A DNA stretch of 64,000 bases, taken from positions 372,001 to 436,000 of the forward strand of contig NZ_PUIA01000017.1 in NCBI RefSeq assembly GCF_002967715.1, written 5' to 3'. Position 1 is the first letter of the stretch. Each line of letters begins with the position of its first letter. The notes under the pieces are model-generated. The model was not told where the DNA came from, made no database searches, and saw nothing but the letters and a program-made list of their open reading frames with translations. This document shows positions 45,538-52,348 of this stretch, one piece after another. The position numbers and the translations under genes were made by a program. Source of the DNA: Blastopirellula marina (GTDB lineage Bacteria > Planctomycetota > Planctomycetia > Pirellulales > Pirellulaceae).

Positions 45538-46080
45538 GTCCGGTCTCGAACCGCGAATCAATGGACGCATGATTTTGTATCCCGGCGGCGGCATTGTCCA
45601 CTCCAGTCCACGATGTCGGTGGAATCTCCGCCGGGTTGAGATGACTATTGAGCAAGCATTCGCTAGGTATGAAATTGCAAGCGGTATGAATCGCAGACCG
45701 ACAAAAGGCAACGCAATCAATGCCCCCACCGCAGAACCGAGAACGGCCGAACAGATGAATCGAAGTATCGGCCGTGAGATCAGCAAGGTTTTCTTCGGCA
45801 CTCCCCAATGTCGTGCCATTCCCTGCGCTTGTATTGTTGGTAGGACGTAGACAAAGGGTATTCCAATCAGACCGACAACCGATGCGAGATATGGAAAGTC
45901 CTCTGGTAGCGGGAATGGACCTGCGTCTGTTGCTCCAAGCAAGAAAACGTTAGCGAAGCCCTGAGCGGTAAATAACGCAACCGCCCAATGCGTTACTACG
46001 GGTTCTGCATAGGAGTTTAGTTGTTCATTCGATGCTGCGTATGGGTTCAAGTTTGATCCGAGTGATGCTGGCATTCGCAC
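45532..46080 (-). CDS. Cassette 3: membrane protein of unknown function
   Basis: A 182-residue protein with about four hydrophobic segments (about residues 32-52, 65-83, 106-127 and 129-147). The N-terminus reads RMPASLGSNLNPYAASNEQLN; an NPYA-type N-terminus is common among planctomycete hypothetical proteins. The start is GTG 46080 or ATG 46074, directly after the attC core box of the previous cassette (GTTACGC then GTGCGAATG), and the stop lies inside its own attC: typical cassette packing. No family recognised. It is probably expressed from outside, because no promoter space is left in front. Confidence 0.65.
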   Translation of the reverse strand: MRMPASLGSNLNPYAASNEQLNSYAEPVVTHWAVALFTAQGFANVFLLGATDAGPFPLPEDFPYLASVVGLIGIPFVYVLPTIQAQGMARHWGVPKKTLLISRPILRFICSAVLGSAVGALIALPFVGLRFIPLAISYLANACSIVISTRRRFHRHRGLEWTMPPPGYKIMRPLIRGSRPDA

Positions 46081-46195
46081 GCGTAACGCCTCAATCAGCC
46101 GCCCGAACGGAGTGCTTTAAATTGTGGTAAAGTGAGCGCAGCGAACCACAATTTAAAGCACGGAGTGGAGGGTCGGCTGCATTGATTTGTTATGG
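46081..46195 (-). other. attC recombination site of cassette 2
   Basis: On the minus strand it begins CCATAAC and ends GTTACGC, 115 bp. The arms TCAATGCAGCCG and CGGCTGATTGA pair except for one extra G, which marks the strand and orientation. The centre has a long extra stem (GTGCTTTAAATTGTGGT with ACCACAATTTAAAGCAC). The TAG stop of the cassette 2 gene is the base-triplet directly before the site. Confidence 0.9.
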
Positions 46196-46450
46196 CTAAA
46201 GCTCATACTCCACCTCTGGATATATAGGAGATAAAAAAGGGTCGTTATGGAAGGTATAGTTACCTTTGTTTATTTTTATCACCCTAAATTCATTACTGTA
46301 TTCAGACTCATCATCAAGTACATATATTATACCATATGATCCTAATGCATTTTCAACGATCCAATCTAGCAATTGAAACAACTCAGGAGCAGTATGGTTA
46401 CGAGATGAAGTAATATGCAATACTCCGGATGTGTTGTTTAAATTCCTAAT

Positions 46451-47401
46451 TGCCTTGTTGAAAACCAATCTTCCGTTTTCGATTCCCTGGCGCTAAATTA
46501 TCAGGCATGAGCACGAAGCAAAACAACCTGATTGCCGTGACCCGGCTCAGTATGAAGCTGGCCGCTAAGTTCATGCGCCCCTATTCGCACGAGCAGGCAC
46601 CCAAGCGGTACACCCAGCCGCAGTTGATGACTTGCCTTGTCCTGAAGGCGTATCTGAAGACGACTTACCGAGGCGTGATCGAGATCATTGATGCCTCGGA
46701 CAAGCTGCGGGATACGATTGGTTTCGCCGGGCGTTTGCCGAATTACTCGACGCTGAAGTACTTCTCCGATCGCTCTCAAGTGGCCGAGATCGCCGATGCT
46801 ATGCTGGTGGAAATCGTTAAGAAGTTCGCCCCGACCGAAGAGGAAGTCGCCATCGATTCGACTGGGCTGGAAACCACTTCGGCCAGCGTTCACTTCCGAG
46901 CCCGCAGCGGTAACAAGCGAAAGAAGTTCGTGAAGCTTTCGGTCTGCGTGCTGGTGGGTTCGCTTCTTCCGGCAGGCATGGTTCTAAGCTGGGGCCCCGG
47001 CAACGACAAGTGCGAAACCATGGAACTGATGGGCAAGTCGGCCCAGGCCATCATGCCCAAAAAACTGTTCGCCGACGCAGGCTACGATGCCGACTGGGTT
47101 CACGTCTTTTCCCGAGAAGTTTGGAAGGCAGAAAGTTGGATTCCACCGGTAACGCATCGACGAGATGGGACGCTCGGCGGAGAATATCGCCCGCTGATGA
47201 CCGAGGAAAACCTCAAGAACTCAGGCTACACGAAACGCTGGAAAGTAGAATCGTTCATGAGCGGCCTGAAAAGAACCGTCGGCTCGACCCTTTCCGCGAG
47301 AAAGCCAACAGCCATGATGACCGAAGCCGCCCTGAAAGTCCTGACCTACGCCCTGCGGCGTTAGCCAATGGCGTTTAACGTTGTTGGGTGTTCAACAGAG
47401 C
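46451..47401 (+). mobile_element. IS4-type insertion sequence (about 950 bp)
   Basis: Flanked by the 10-bp direct repeat AATTCCTAAT (46441-46450 and 47402-47411), taken as the target-site duplication. Imperfect terminal inverted repeats: left GCCTTGTTGAAAACC (from 46452) and, inverted, right GCTCTGTTGAACACC (to 47401), 12 of 15 matching. The target-duplication length and the transposase signature fit the IS4 superfamily. The element sits in the Imm7 cassette in the orientation opposite to the gene. It contains one transposase gene. Confidence 0.85.
46507..47364 (+). CDS. IS4-type DDE transposase
   Basis: A 285-residue transposase, apparently intact. Acidic triad candidates: Asp117 in VAIDSTGLE, Asp190 in LFADAGYDADW, Glu248 in YTKRWKVESFMSGLKR. 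The last block fits the YREK signature of the IS4 family exactly (Y241-x2-R244-x3-E248-x6-K255). The N-terminal third (residues 1-85) is the helical DNA-binding part. No frameshift is seen, so the element may still be active. It performs cut-and-paste transposition of the 46451-47401 element. Confidence 0.9.
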   Translation: MSTKQNNLIAVTRLSMKLAAKFMRPYSHEQAPKRYTQPQLMTCLVLKAYLKTTYRGVIEIIDASDKLRDTIGFAGRLPNYSTLKYFSDRSQVAEIADAMLVEIVKKFAPTEEEVAIDSTGLETTSASVHFRARSGNKRKKFVKLSVCVLVGSLLPAGMVLSWGPGNDKCETMELMGKSAQAIMPKKLFADAGYDADWVHVFSREVWKAESWIPPVTHRRDGTLGGEYRPLMTEENLKNSGYTKRWKVESFMSGLKRTVGSTLSARKPTAMMTEAALKVLTYALRR

Positions 47402-47612
47402 AATTCCTAATGAAATCCAACACCAAGAGGATATCTTCCTTGTGGGCAGATTTGCAGTATTCTTCAAATTTGTCCCAAACCACCTCATCATTTTTATTTA
47501 CTTCTTTGTCTAATAGCTCTATTTCTTCTGAGGATAACTTATCCGAATACTTTTCTCTTGAGGATCGTACAATCACCCAGCCATATGCATTAATCACTTG
47601 CCTCTCCTAGAG

Positions 47613-47703
47613 CCATAACGCTCACAATCACCCGGCGGGCGCGAGTGACTGCCCATTGTAAAACCGCCCGATTCGCCCGCTCGGGTGCATTGTGTTGTTA
47701 TGC
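47613..47703 (-). other. attC recombination site of cassette 1
   Basis: On the minus strand it begins GCATAAC and ends GTTATGG, 91 bp. The arms CACAATGCACCCG and CGGGTGATTGTG pair with one extra unpaired G, the orientation-setting extrahelical base. The centre is a GC-rich imperfect stem. The stop codon TAA of the SUKH gene lies inside GCATAAC. Confidence 0.92.
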
Positions 47704-48132
47704 CTTGTCTTCCTCGCGGCCAAGTGCCATTGCGAACATCTCGAAATCATGTGCAATCTGAACGGCATCTGATTCGGCCATTGGAATGAATGGCACCATA
47801 TAGACCGGACAGGGTGATCCATCCTGTTTGCGAATCGCCAGCATTTCACCACCGCCACTGCTGCCAATTGCAAACCATCCGGGCAGGAACTCCGAAACAT
47901 TGTATCCTTGATTGTATTCAGGAAGTTCGCCCGAAGAGCAGAGTTGGAAATACCACGGTTCGATGCACAGGAACCCCTCGCCGCCATTGCTGTACCGCAG
48001 AAAGGCCAAATACTCATCCGGCAAGTCGAAATCGCACGAGGCGATAAGAGCCTTGATATCGTCGTTCGTCGCTGGAGGACGTCGCGTCCAACCCGCGGTC
48101 GAATCGCTCAGGATTTCGAGAAGCTTCGCCAT
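47698..48132 (-). CDS. Cassette 1: SMI1/KNR4 (SUKH) family immunity-type protein
   Basis: A 144-residue protein. ATNDDIKALIASCDFDLPDEYLAFLRYSNGGEGFLCIEPWYFQL and FAIGSSGGGEMLAIRKQDGSPCPVYMVPFIPM are the ordered motifs of the SUKH superfamily (LP.dY..fl...nGgeg, and a GG(E/D) block). Bacterial SUKH proteins usually neutralise nuclease or deaminase toxins of contact-dependent and polymorphic-toxin systems. No toxin gene is nearby. It is the first cassette after attI, so it should be the best expressed; its ATG lies 12 nt from the attI core. Codon use looks slightly less GC-rich than the core genes. Confidence 0.9.
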   Translation of the reverse strand: MAKLLEILSDSTAGWTRRPPATNDDIKALIASCDFDLPDEYLAFLRYSNGGEGFLCIEPWYFQLCSSGELPEYNQGYNVSEFLPGWFAIGSSGGGEMLAIRKQDGSPCPVYMVPFIPMAESDAVQIAHDFEMFAMALGREEDKA

Positions 48133-48144
48133 TGGGGCCTTGGG

Positions 48145-48200
48145 GCATAACTAGTGTTTATTCAGAACCTTTCCGAATAACGTGCGCACGTTATTCGGAA
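48145..48200 (-). other. Candidate attI site with a 30-bp perfect palindrome
   Basis: The minus-strand core GTTATGC (48151-48145) is where cassette 1 begins. Just upstream, 48171-48200 is a perfect palindrome, TTCCGAATAACGTGC followed by its own reverse complement, which includes GTTATTC boxes on both strands and overlaps the intI stop codon. It could be an additional IntI binding region; it lacks a T-tract and so is not a typical terminator. Role inferred. Confidence 0.65.
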
Positions 48201-49258
48201 TCCAGGCTGTCGAAATCAGCCGGGCTGCGGACGCCACGGCCTCCCTGGTTCAAAACATGAGTATAAATCATCGTCGTCCTAACGTCACTGTGACCAAGGA
48301 GTTCCTGAACCGTGCGGATGTCATAGCCCGCCTCGATCAGATGGGTTGCGAACGAGTGACGAAATGTATGAGCCGTCACTCGTTTCGTGATATGCGCTCG
48401 ACGGGCCGCTGCGGAAATTGCCTTCGATATGGTGGATTCGTGCAGATGATGACGCCGCCGAATACGACTGCGAGGATCAACGCTCAATCCAGCGGCGGGA
48501 AAAACGTACTTCCAGCGAAAATCGAAGGCCGCCTGTGGAGATTTTCGCTCAAAGGCATGGGGCAGTTCGACGCTGCCGAAGCCTGCGGCAAGATCGTCCT
48601 CATGGTAATGCCGGGATATCTCGATCTGGTGCCGGAGATCGGACACCGCAGCTTTCGGAAACATCGTGCGGCGATCCTTATCTCCCTTGCCTTCGCGAAC
48701 GATTAGTTCCCGTCGCTCGAAATCGATATCTTTGACACGCAGCCGAAGCGCCTCCAGCAATCGTAGCCCCGAGCCATATAACAGCAGCCCGATCAAGCGA
48801 GGAGTGCCGGACATCTCTCCCAGTATGCGTCGCGACTCGTCCCGCGTGAGCACCACGGGTAATCGTTTCGGCCGGTTCGCGCGAACGACTCCTTCGATGC
48901 GATCGAGCGGCTGCTTGAGCACATGCTCATAGAGGAACAGGATCGCGGCGAGCGCCTGGTTCTGTGTCGACGCCGCCACATGCCCATTCACGGCGAGGTC
49001 CGTCAGGAAGCGGTTGACATCGCCTTCGACCATTCGCCGGGGATGTTCGTGTTTATGGAACTCGATGTAACGGCGAATCCAGTGGAGGTAGGCATCTTCC
49101 GTGCGGAGGCTGTAGTGGCGCACGCGCAGAACCTCGATGATGCGGTCGTACAATCGGGGCGTGGGCTTGTCCGGAAACAAGCCCAAAGGCGAGCGGCGTT
49201 GCTGGGTGGTTGCGGTCATGGCCTTCATCTCGACAGAAAACCGGAGATCCAGATCCAC
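48191..49258 (-). CDS. intI: Integron integrase (tyrosine recombinase)
   Basis: A recombinase of up to 355 residues (GTG 49258; ATG 49228 or 49219 also possible). [30 protein letters not shown] is the SAM-like N-terminal domain. The catalytic set is Arg in [24 protein letters not shown] (His and Arg), [16 protein letters not shown] (His and nucleophile Tyr). [26 protein letters not shown] is the extra segment found only in integron integrases, absent from XerC/XerD. It excises and inserts cassettes between attI and folded single-stranded attC. Its 3' end faces the array. No frameshift, so probably functional. Confidence 0.93.
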   Translation of the reverse strand: MDLDLRFSVEMKAMTATTQQRRSPLGLFPDKPTPRLYDRIIEVLRVRHYSLRTEDAYLHWIRRYIEFHKHEHPRRMVEGDVNRFLTDLAVNGHVAASTQNQALAAILFLYEHVLKQPLDRIEGVVRANRPKRLPVVLTRDESRRILGEMSGTPRLIGLLLYGSGLRLLEALRLRVKDIDFERRELIVREGKGDKDRRTMFPKAAVSDLRHQIEISRHYHEDDLAAGFGSVELPHAFERKSPQAAFDFRWKYVFPAAGLSVDPRSRIRRRHHLHESTISKAISAAARRAHITKRVTAHTFRHSFATHLIEAGYDIRTVQELLGHSDVRTTMIYTHVLNQGGRGVRSPADFDSLDSE

Positions 49259-49501
49259 CTCGCATTAGAGCGGCCTGGCCATGCGAAATCAATCAATTAG
49301 AAGGAATGAGGATCATCAATCCCGCAGGAACAATCCTTACTATCCTCGCAATGAGCTGAGCTTTCGAGCTTTATGCCTACACCGGTCGAACCGTCCTGCG
49401 AGCCTCCTCCGCGTTCCATCACACGTCCAAAGTGTACGTCTCGGCGGCAATTCCCTACTTCAATCAAACTGATCGCTAAAGCCCACTTCTGACCGCTTGC
49501 C

Positions 49502-50533
49502 CTACTTCATGATCTGCTGCGAGATGCAGTGGAACGCACCCAGTCCCCACACCAGGTCAATCGCGTCGATCGGCACGATCTTGCGATCGGGGAAGCACTG
49601 CTGCAAGGTATTACACGCCTTCTCATCGGCATCATCACCAAACTGCGGGACGATGACGATCCCGTTAGCAATGTAAAAGTTGCAGTAGCTGGCCGGCAGG
49701 CGTTGGTCGTCCTGGTACTTGGCCTTAGGCATGTGCAGCGGCAGGACTTCCAGCGGCTGACCATTCAGGTCGGTCATTGCTTCCAAGTCTTTAAAGTTCT
49801 GCTGCAGGCCTTCGTAGTTCTCGTCGCTGGCATCCTCTTCATAAGCGGCCACTACGGTCCCCAGTCCTACGAAGCGGGCCAGTTCGTCGATGTGGCCGTC
49901 GGTATCGTCCCCGGCGATTCCATGGTGCAGCCACAGAATCTTCTCGGCGCACAAGTAATCGTACAGATACTTCTCGGTCTGCTCCTGCGACAGATGCGGG
50001 TTCCGGTTGGGGTTCAACAAGCACTCGGTCGTGCTCAAGACGAGCCCAGCCCCGTTGCCGTCGACGGCTCCTCCTTCCATCACGATGCCCGGCTGAAACC
50101 GGCCGAAGCCGAGCTTCTCGGACAGGCGTTCCGGAACCGCTTGATCGTTATCCCACGGCGGATACTTGCCGCCCCAGGCATTGTAGTTCCAATCGACCGC
50201 CATCCACGGTTTGCCCTTGGGTGCCTGGAGAAAACTCGGGCCGTGGTCACGTGCCCAGGCATCGTTAGTGGGGATCGCGTGAATGAAAACATTCGGCAGA
50301 TGCCCTACCAGGTCTTCGGCCTGCGTCAGAATGTCACCGGCTGCGGCCAGGATATGCACATCCTCGACTTCGCATAGCGCAGCGACCAGCTGCTTGTACA
50401 CGCCTGGCACCGGCTCGAACTTGCCCGGCCACGAGTCGCGATTGTGCGGCCACGAAAGGAGCGTGCCGATGTGCGGTTCCCACTCGGCAGGCCATCGGTA
50501 CTGTTGTTGTTTAGGGGTCAACCGATCGCTCAT
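49502..50533 (-). CDS. aguA: Agmatine deiminase
   Basis: A 343-residue enzyme that converts agmatine to N-carbamoylputrescine and ammonia. RWPAEWEPHIGTLLSWPHNRDSWPG, AWARDHGPSFL, VMEGGAVDGNGAGLVLSTTECLLNPNRNP, GIAGDDTDGHIDELARFV and the C-terminal GAFHCISQQ (nucleophile Cys336) are the guanidino-group-modifying family motifs. Full length. Its start overlaps the stop of the gene upstream by 4 bp (ATGA), giving the operon aguB-aguA. Cytoplasmic. Confidence 0.93.
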   Translation of the reverse strand: MSDRLTPKQQQYRWPAEWEPHIGTLLSWPHNRDSWPGKFEPVPGVYKQLVAALCEVEDVHILAAAGDILTQAEDLVGHLPNVFIHAIPTNDAWARDHGPSFLQAPKGKPWMAVDWNYNAWGGKYPPWDNDQAVPERLSEKLGFGRFQPGIVMEGGAVDGNGAGLVLSTTECLLNPNRNPHLSQEQTEKYLYDYLCAEKILWLHHGIAGDDTDGHIDELARFVGLGTVVAAYEEDASDENYEGLQQNFKDLEAMTDLNGQPLEVLPLHMPKAKYQDDQRLPASYCNFYIANGIVIVPQFGDDADEKACNTLQQCFPDRKIVPIDAIDLVWGLGAFHCISQQIMK

Positions 50534-51417
50534 GAGGTGATATCCCCGTCGATGAATCGCTTGGTCAGCCCGCCGTAAGCGTCGATACGACGATCACGCA
50601 GGAAGGGCCAATGCGTGCGCGAGAACTCGATCTGAGCCAGGTTGCACTCGACAATCAGAGTCTCCTCCTGATCGTGCGAAGCCACTTCCAGCAGCGTACC
50701 GGTCGGGTCGACCACGAACGAATGTCCCCAGAACTCGATGTTGTCTTCAATGCCCACGCGATTCGGCGCGGCGACAAACACACCGTTGGCGATCGCGTGG
50801 CTGCGCATCATCGTTTCCCACGCCGAGACCTGGGCCGGACCGTACTCTTCCTTCTCAGGATGCAGCCAGCCGATGGCCGTTGGGTAAATCAGAATCTGAG
50901 CGCCCGTCAGCGCCGTTAGACGTGCTGCTTCGGGGAACCATTGATCCCAGCAAATGCACACGCCCACGCGGCCGAACTTCGTATCGAACGTGCGGAAGCC
51001 GATATCGCCCGGCGTGAAGTAAAACTTCTCGTAGTAGTGCGGGTCGTCGGGGATGTGCATCTTGCGATAGATGCCCAGCATCTCTCCATCCGCATCGAAC
51101 ACAGCAGCCGTGTTATGAAATAATCCTTCGGCTCGCTTCTCGAACAGCGAAGCGACGACCACCACTCCGTGCTCTTTGGCGGCGGCTTGAATGCGATCGC
51201 TGGTCGGACCGGGGATCGGTTCGGCTTGCAGGAACTGAATGTGGTCCTCGGTCTGGCAGAAGTAGAGACCGGGGAACAGCTCTTGCAGGCACACGATGTT
51301 CGCGCCCTGCTGGGCGGCCTCAGCGATCTTGGCGATCGCTTTGCTGACATTCTCTTCTTTGTTGCCGCTGCATGTCATCTGCACGACGGCAACGTTGACC
51401 TTGTCCGGTTTGCTCAT
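50530..51417 (-). CDS. aguB: N-carbamoylputrescine amidase
   Basis: A 295-residue nitrilase-superfamily enzyme that hydrolyses N-carbamoylputrescine to putrescine, CO2 and ammonia. The Glu-Lys-Cys triad is visible: LQELFPGLYFCQ (Glu), YRKMHIPDDPHYYEKFYFTPGD (Lys) and GVCICWDQWFPEAARL (Cys). The sequence order and HYYEKFYF segment are characteristic of the plant/bacterial AguB type. It is co-transcribed with aguA (4-bp overlap). Together they form the arginine-derived agmatine route to putrescine; the arginine decarboxylase is outside the window. Confidence 0.93.
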   Translation of the reverse strand: MSKPDKVNVAVVQMTCSGNKEENVSKAIAKIAEAAQQGANIVCLQELFPGLYFCQTEDHIQFLQAEPIPGPTSDRIQAAAKEHGVVVVASLFEKRAEGLFHNTAAVFDADGEMLGIYRKMHIPDDPHYYEKFYFTPGDIGFRTFDTKFGRVGVCICWDQWFPEAARLTALTGAQILIYPTAIGWLHPEKEEYGPAQVSAWETMMRSHAIANGVFVAAPNRVGIEDNIEFWGHSFVVDPTGTLLEVASHDQEETLIVECNLAQIEFSRTHWPFLRDRRIDAYGGLTKRFIDGDITS

Positions 51418-51485
51418 GATTCTGACTGTTACCTACCCTGAAGCGATGCTGGGATGCGAACTGGCAAAATGGTACTATTTCCCCT

Positions 51486-52208
51486 ATGGACAGAAAACCA
51501 CCAAGAGGACTCTTTATTACCGGAAATAATACGGGCGTCGGCAAGACCCACGTGGCCGGTTTGATTGCCCGCAGCCTGACAAATGCGGGCCTCCGCGTGG
51601 GTGTGTATAAACCAGCAGCAAGCGGATTGGTCGAAAACGACGGGAAGTGGCTCTCGGAAGATGTTCAAACTTTGTGGGAAGCCTCTGGGAAGATTTGGGA
51701 CACCCAGCACATCTGCCCGCAAACGTTTCATGCCCCGCTTGCCCCCCACCTGTCTGCCCGGGCCGAAGGGAAGGAAGTGGATACTCGCCTACTGCGGACC
51801 GGCTTCGACTATTGGAAGCAGCAGCAAGCCGACCAGAAGTGCGATTTCCTGCTGGTCGAAGGGGCCGGAGGACTGCTATCACCCATGTCCGACGACGATT
51901 ACGTCTTCGACCTGGCCTTGGAGTTCGGTCTGCCGCTGATCATCGTCGCGGCCAATCGGCTGGGGATGATCAACGAAACGCTGCAAACGCTGCTCACCGC
52001 TAAGACTTACCAGAAAGGCCTTCCGGTGGCTGGCATCGTGCTGAATGATTTGCAGCCCGAGGCCAGCGACGTCAGCCGCACCACCAACCGCACCGAGCTG
52101 GCCCGCCGCACCCCAACGCCGATTTTGACGCATGTTCCTTTTGGCGCGAAGCAGTTTCCCAACCAGGTCGACTGGCTCTCGCTATCAGGCACACCCCTCT
52201 CGGCGTAA
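51486..52208 (+). CDS. bioD: Dethiobiotin synthetase
   Basis: A 240-residue P-loop ATPase that closes the ureido ring of 7,8-diaminopelargonate with CO2 and ATP in biotin synthesis. RGLFITGNNTGVGKTHVAGLIARSL contains the P-loop; GVYKPAASGL has the substrate Lys; LLVEGAGGLLSPMSDDDYVFDLALEFGLPLIIVAANRLGMINETLQTL is the conserved EGAGG/N(R)LG core. Full length. Divergent from aguBA, 68 bp apart. Other bio genes are not in the window. Confidence 0.93.
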   Translation: MDRKPPRGLFITGNNTGVGKTHVAGLIARSLTNAGLRVGVYKPAASGLVENDGKWLSEDVQTLWEASGKIWDTQHICPQTFHAPLAPHLSARAEGKEVDTRLLRTGFDYWKQQQADQKCDFLLVEGAGGLLSPMSDDDYVFDLALEFGLPLIIVAANRLGMINETLQTLLTAKTYQKGLPVAGIVLNDLQPEASDVSRTTNRTELARRTPTPILTHVPFGAKQFPNQVDWLSLSGTPLSA

Positions 52209-52348
52209 ATGCCGCGGCGGACAAAATTTCGGAAAAAATCTTCATTCTGCAAATCGCTGGGCGAAAGTGTCTCGTCTCTCTGGGTGAGCTCATTAGGCGA
52301 AAAGACACGAAAATACTCATCCCAACCGAAATGTGCGGGTCGAATACG

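Larger units (their letters stand above)
46196..47597 (-). pseudogene. Cassette 2: Imm7-type immunity protein, interrupted by an IS
   Basis: Two pieces of one gene lie on each side of an IS. The N-terminal piece (47597-47402, GTG start with AGGAGAGG upstream) reads INAYGWVIVRSS...ILLVLDFIRN. The C-terminal piece (46450-46196) continues LNNTSGVLHITSSRNH, GSYGIIYVLDDESEYSNEFRV, NDPFLSPIYPEVE. Deleting the IS plus one copy of the 10-bp direct repeat AATTCCTAAT joins them in frame into 146 residues. The motifs GW..IR, NH, GSYG(I/L)(I/L)Y, NEF and DPFLSP match immunity protein family Imm7 of polymorphic-toxin systems, as I know it. As it stands the gene is broken. Confidence 0.85.
45447..49258 (-). 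mobile_element. Chromosomal integron: IntI, attI and three gene cassettes
   Basis: In minus-strand order: intI (49258-48191), candidate attI core GTTATGC (48151-48145), cassette 1 (SUKH protein, attC 47703-47613), cassette 2 (Imm7-type gene split by an IS, attC 46195-46081), cassette 3 (membrane protein, attC 45537-45447). All three cassette genes point away from IntI and their stop codons touch or enter the attC. For each cassette the 7-base core at its start is the exact reverse complement of the inverse core of its own attC (GTTATGC/GCATAAC, GTTATGG/CCATAAC, GTTACGC/GCGTAAC), which is expected only for intact integron cassettes. Confidence 0.9.

Noticed and set aside
48171-48200. The 30-bp perfect palindrome after intI as an intrinsic terminator.
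   Set aside because: There is no T-tract on either side and the palindrome includes the intI stop codon; an attI or protein-binding role fits better.
48191-49258. XerC/XerD-type or phage integrase instead of IntI.
   Set aside because: The [11 protein letters not shown]...WKYVFPA insert before the C-terminal catalytic block is specific for integron integrases, and attC sites are adjacent.
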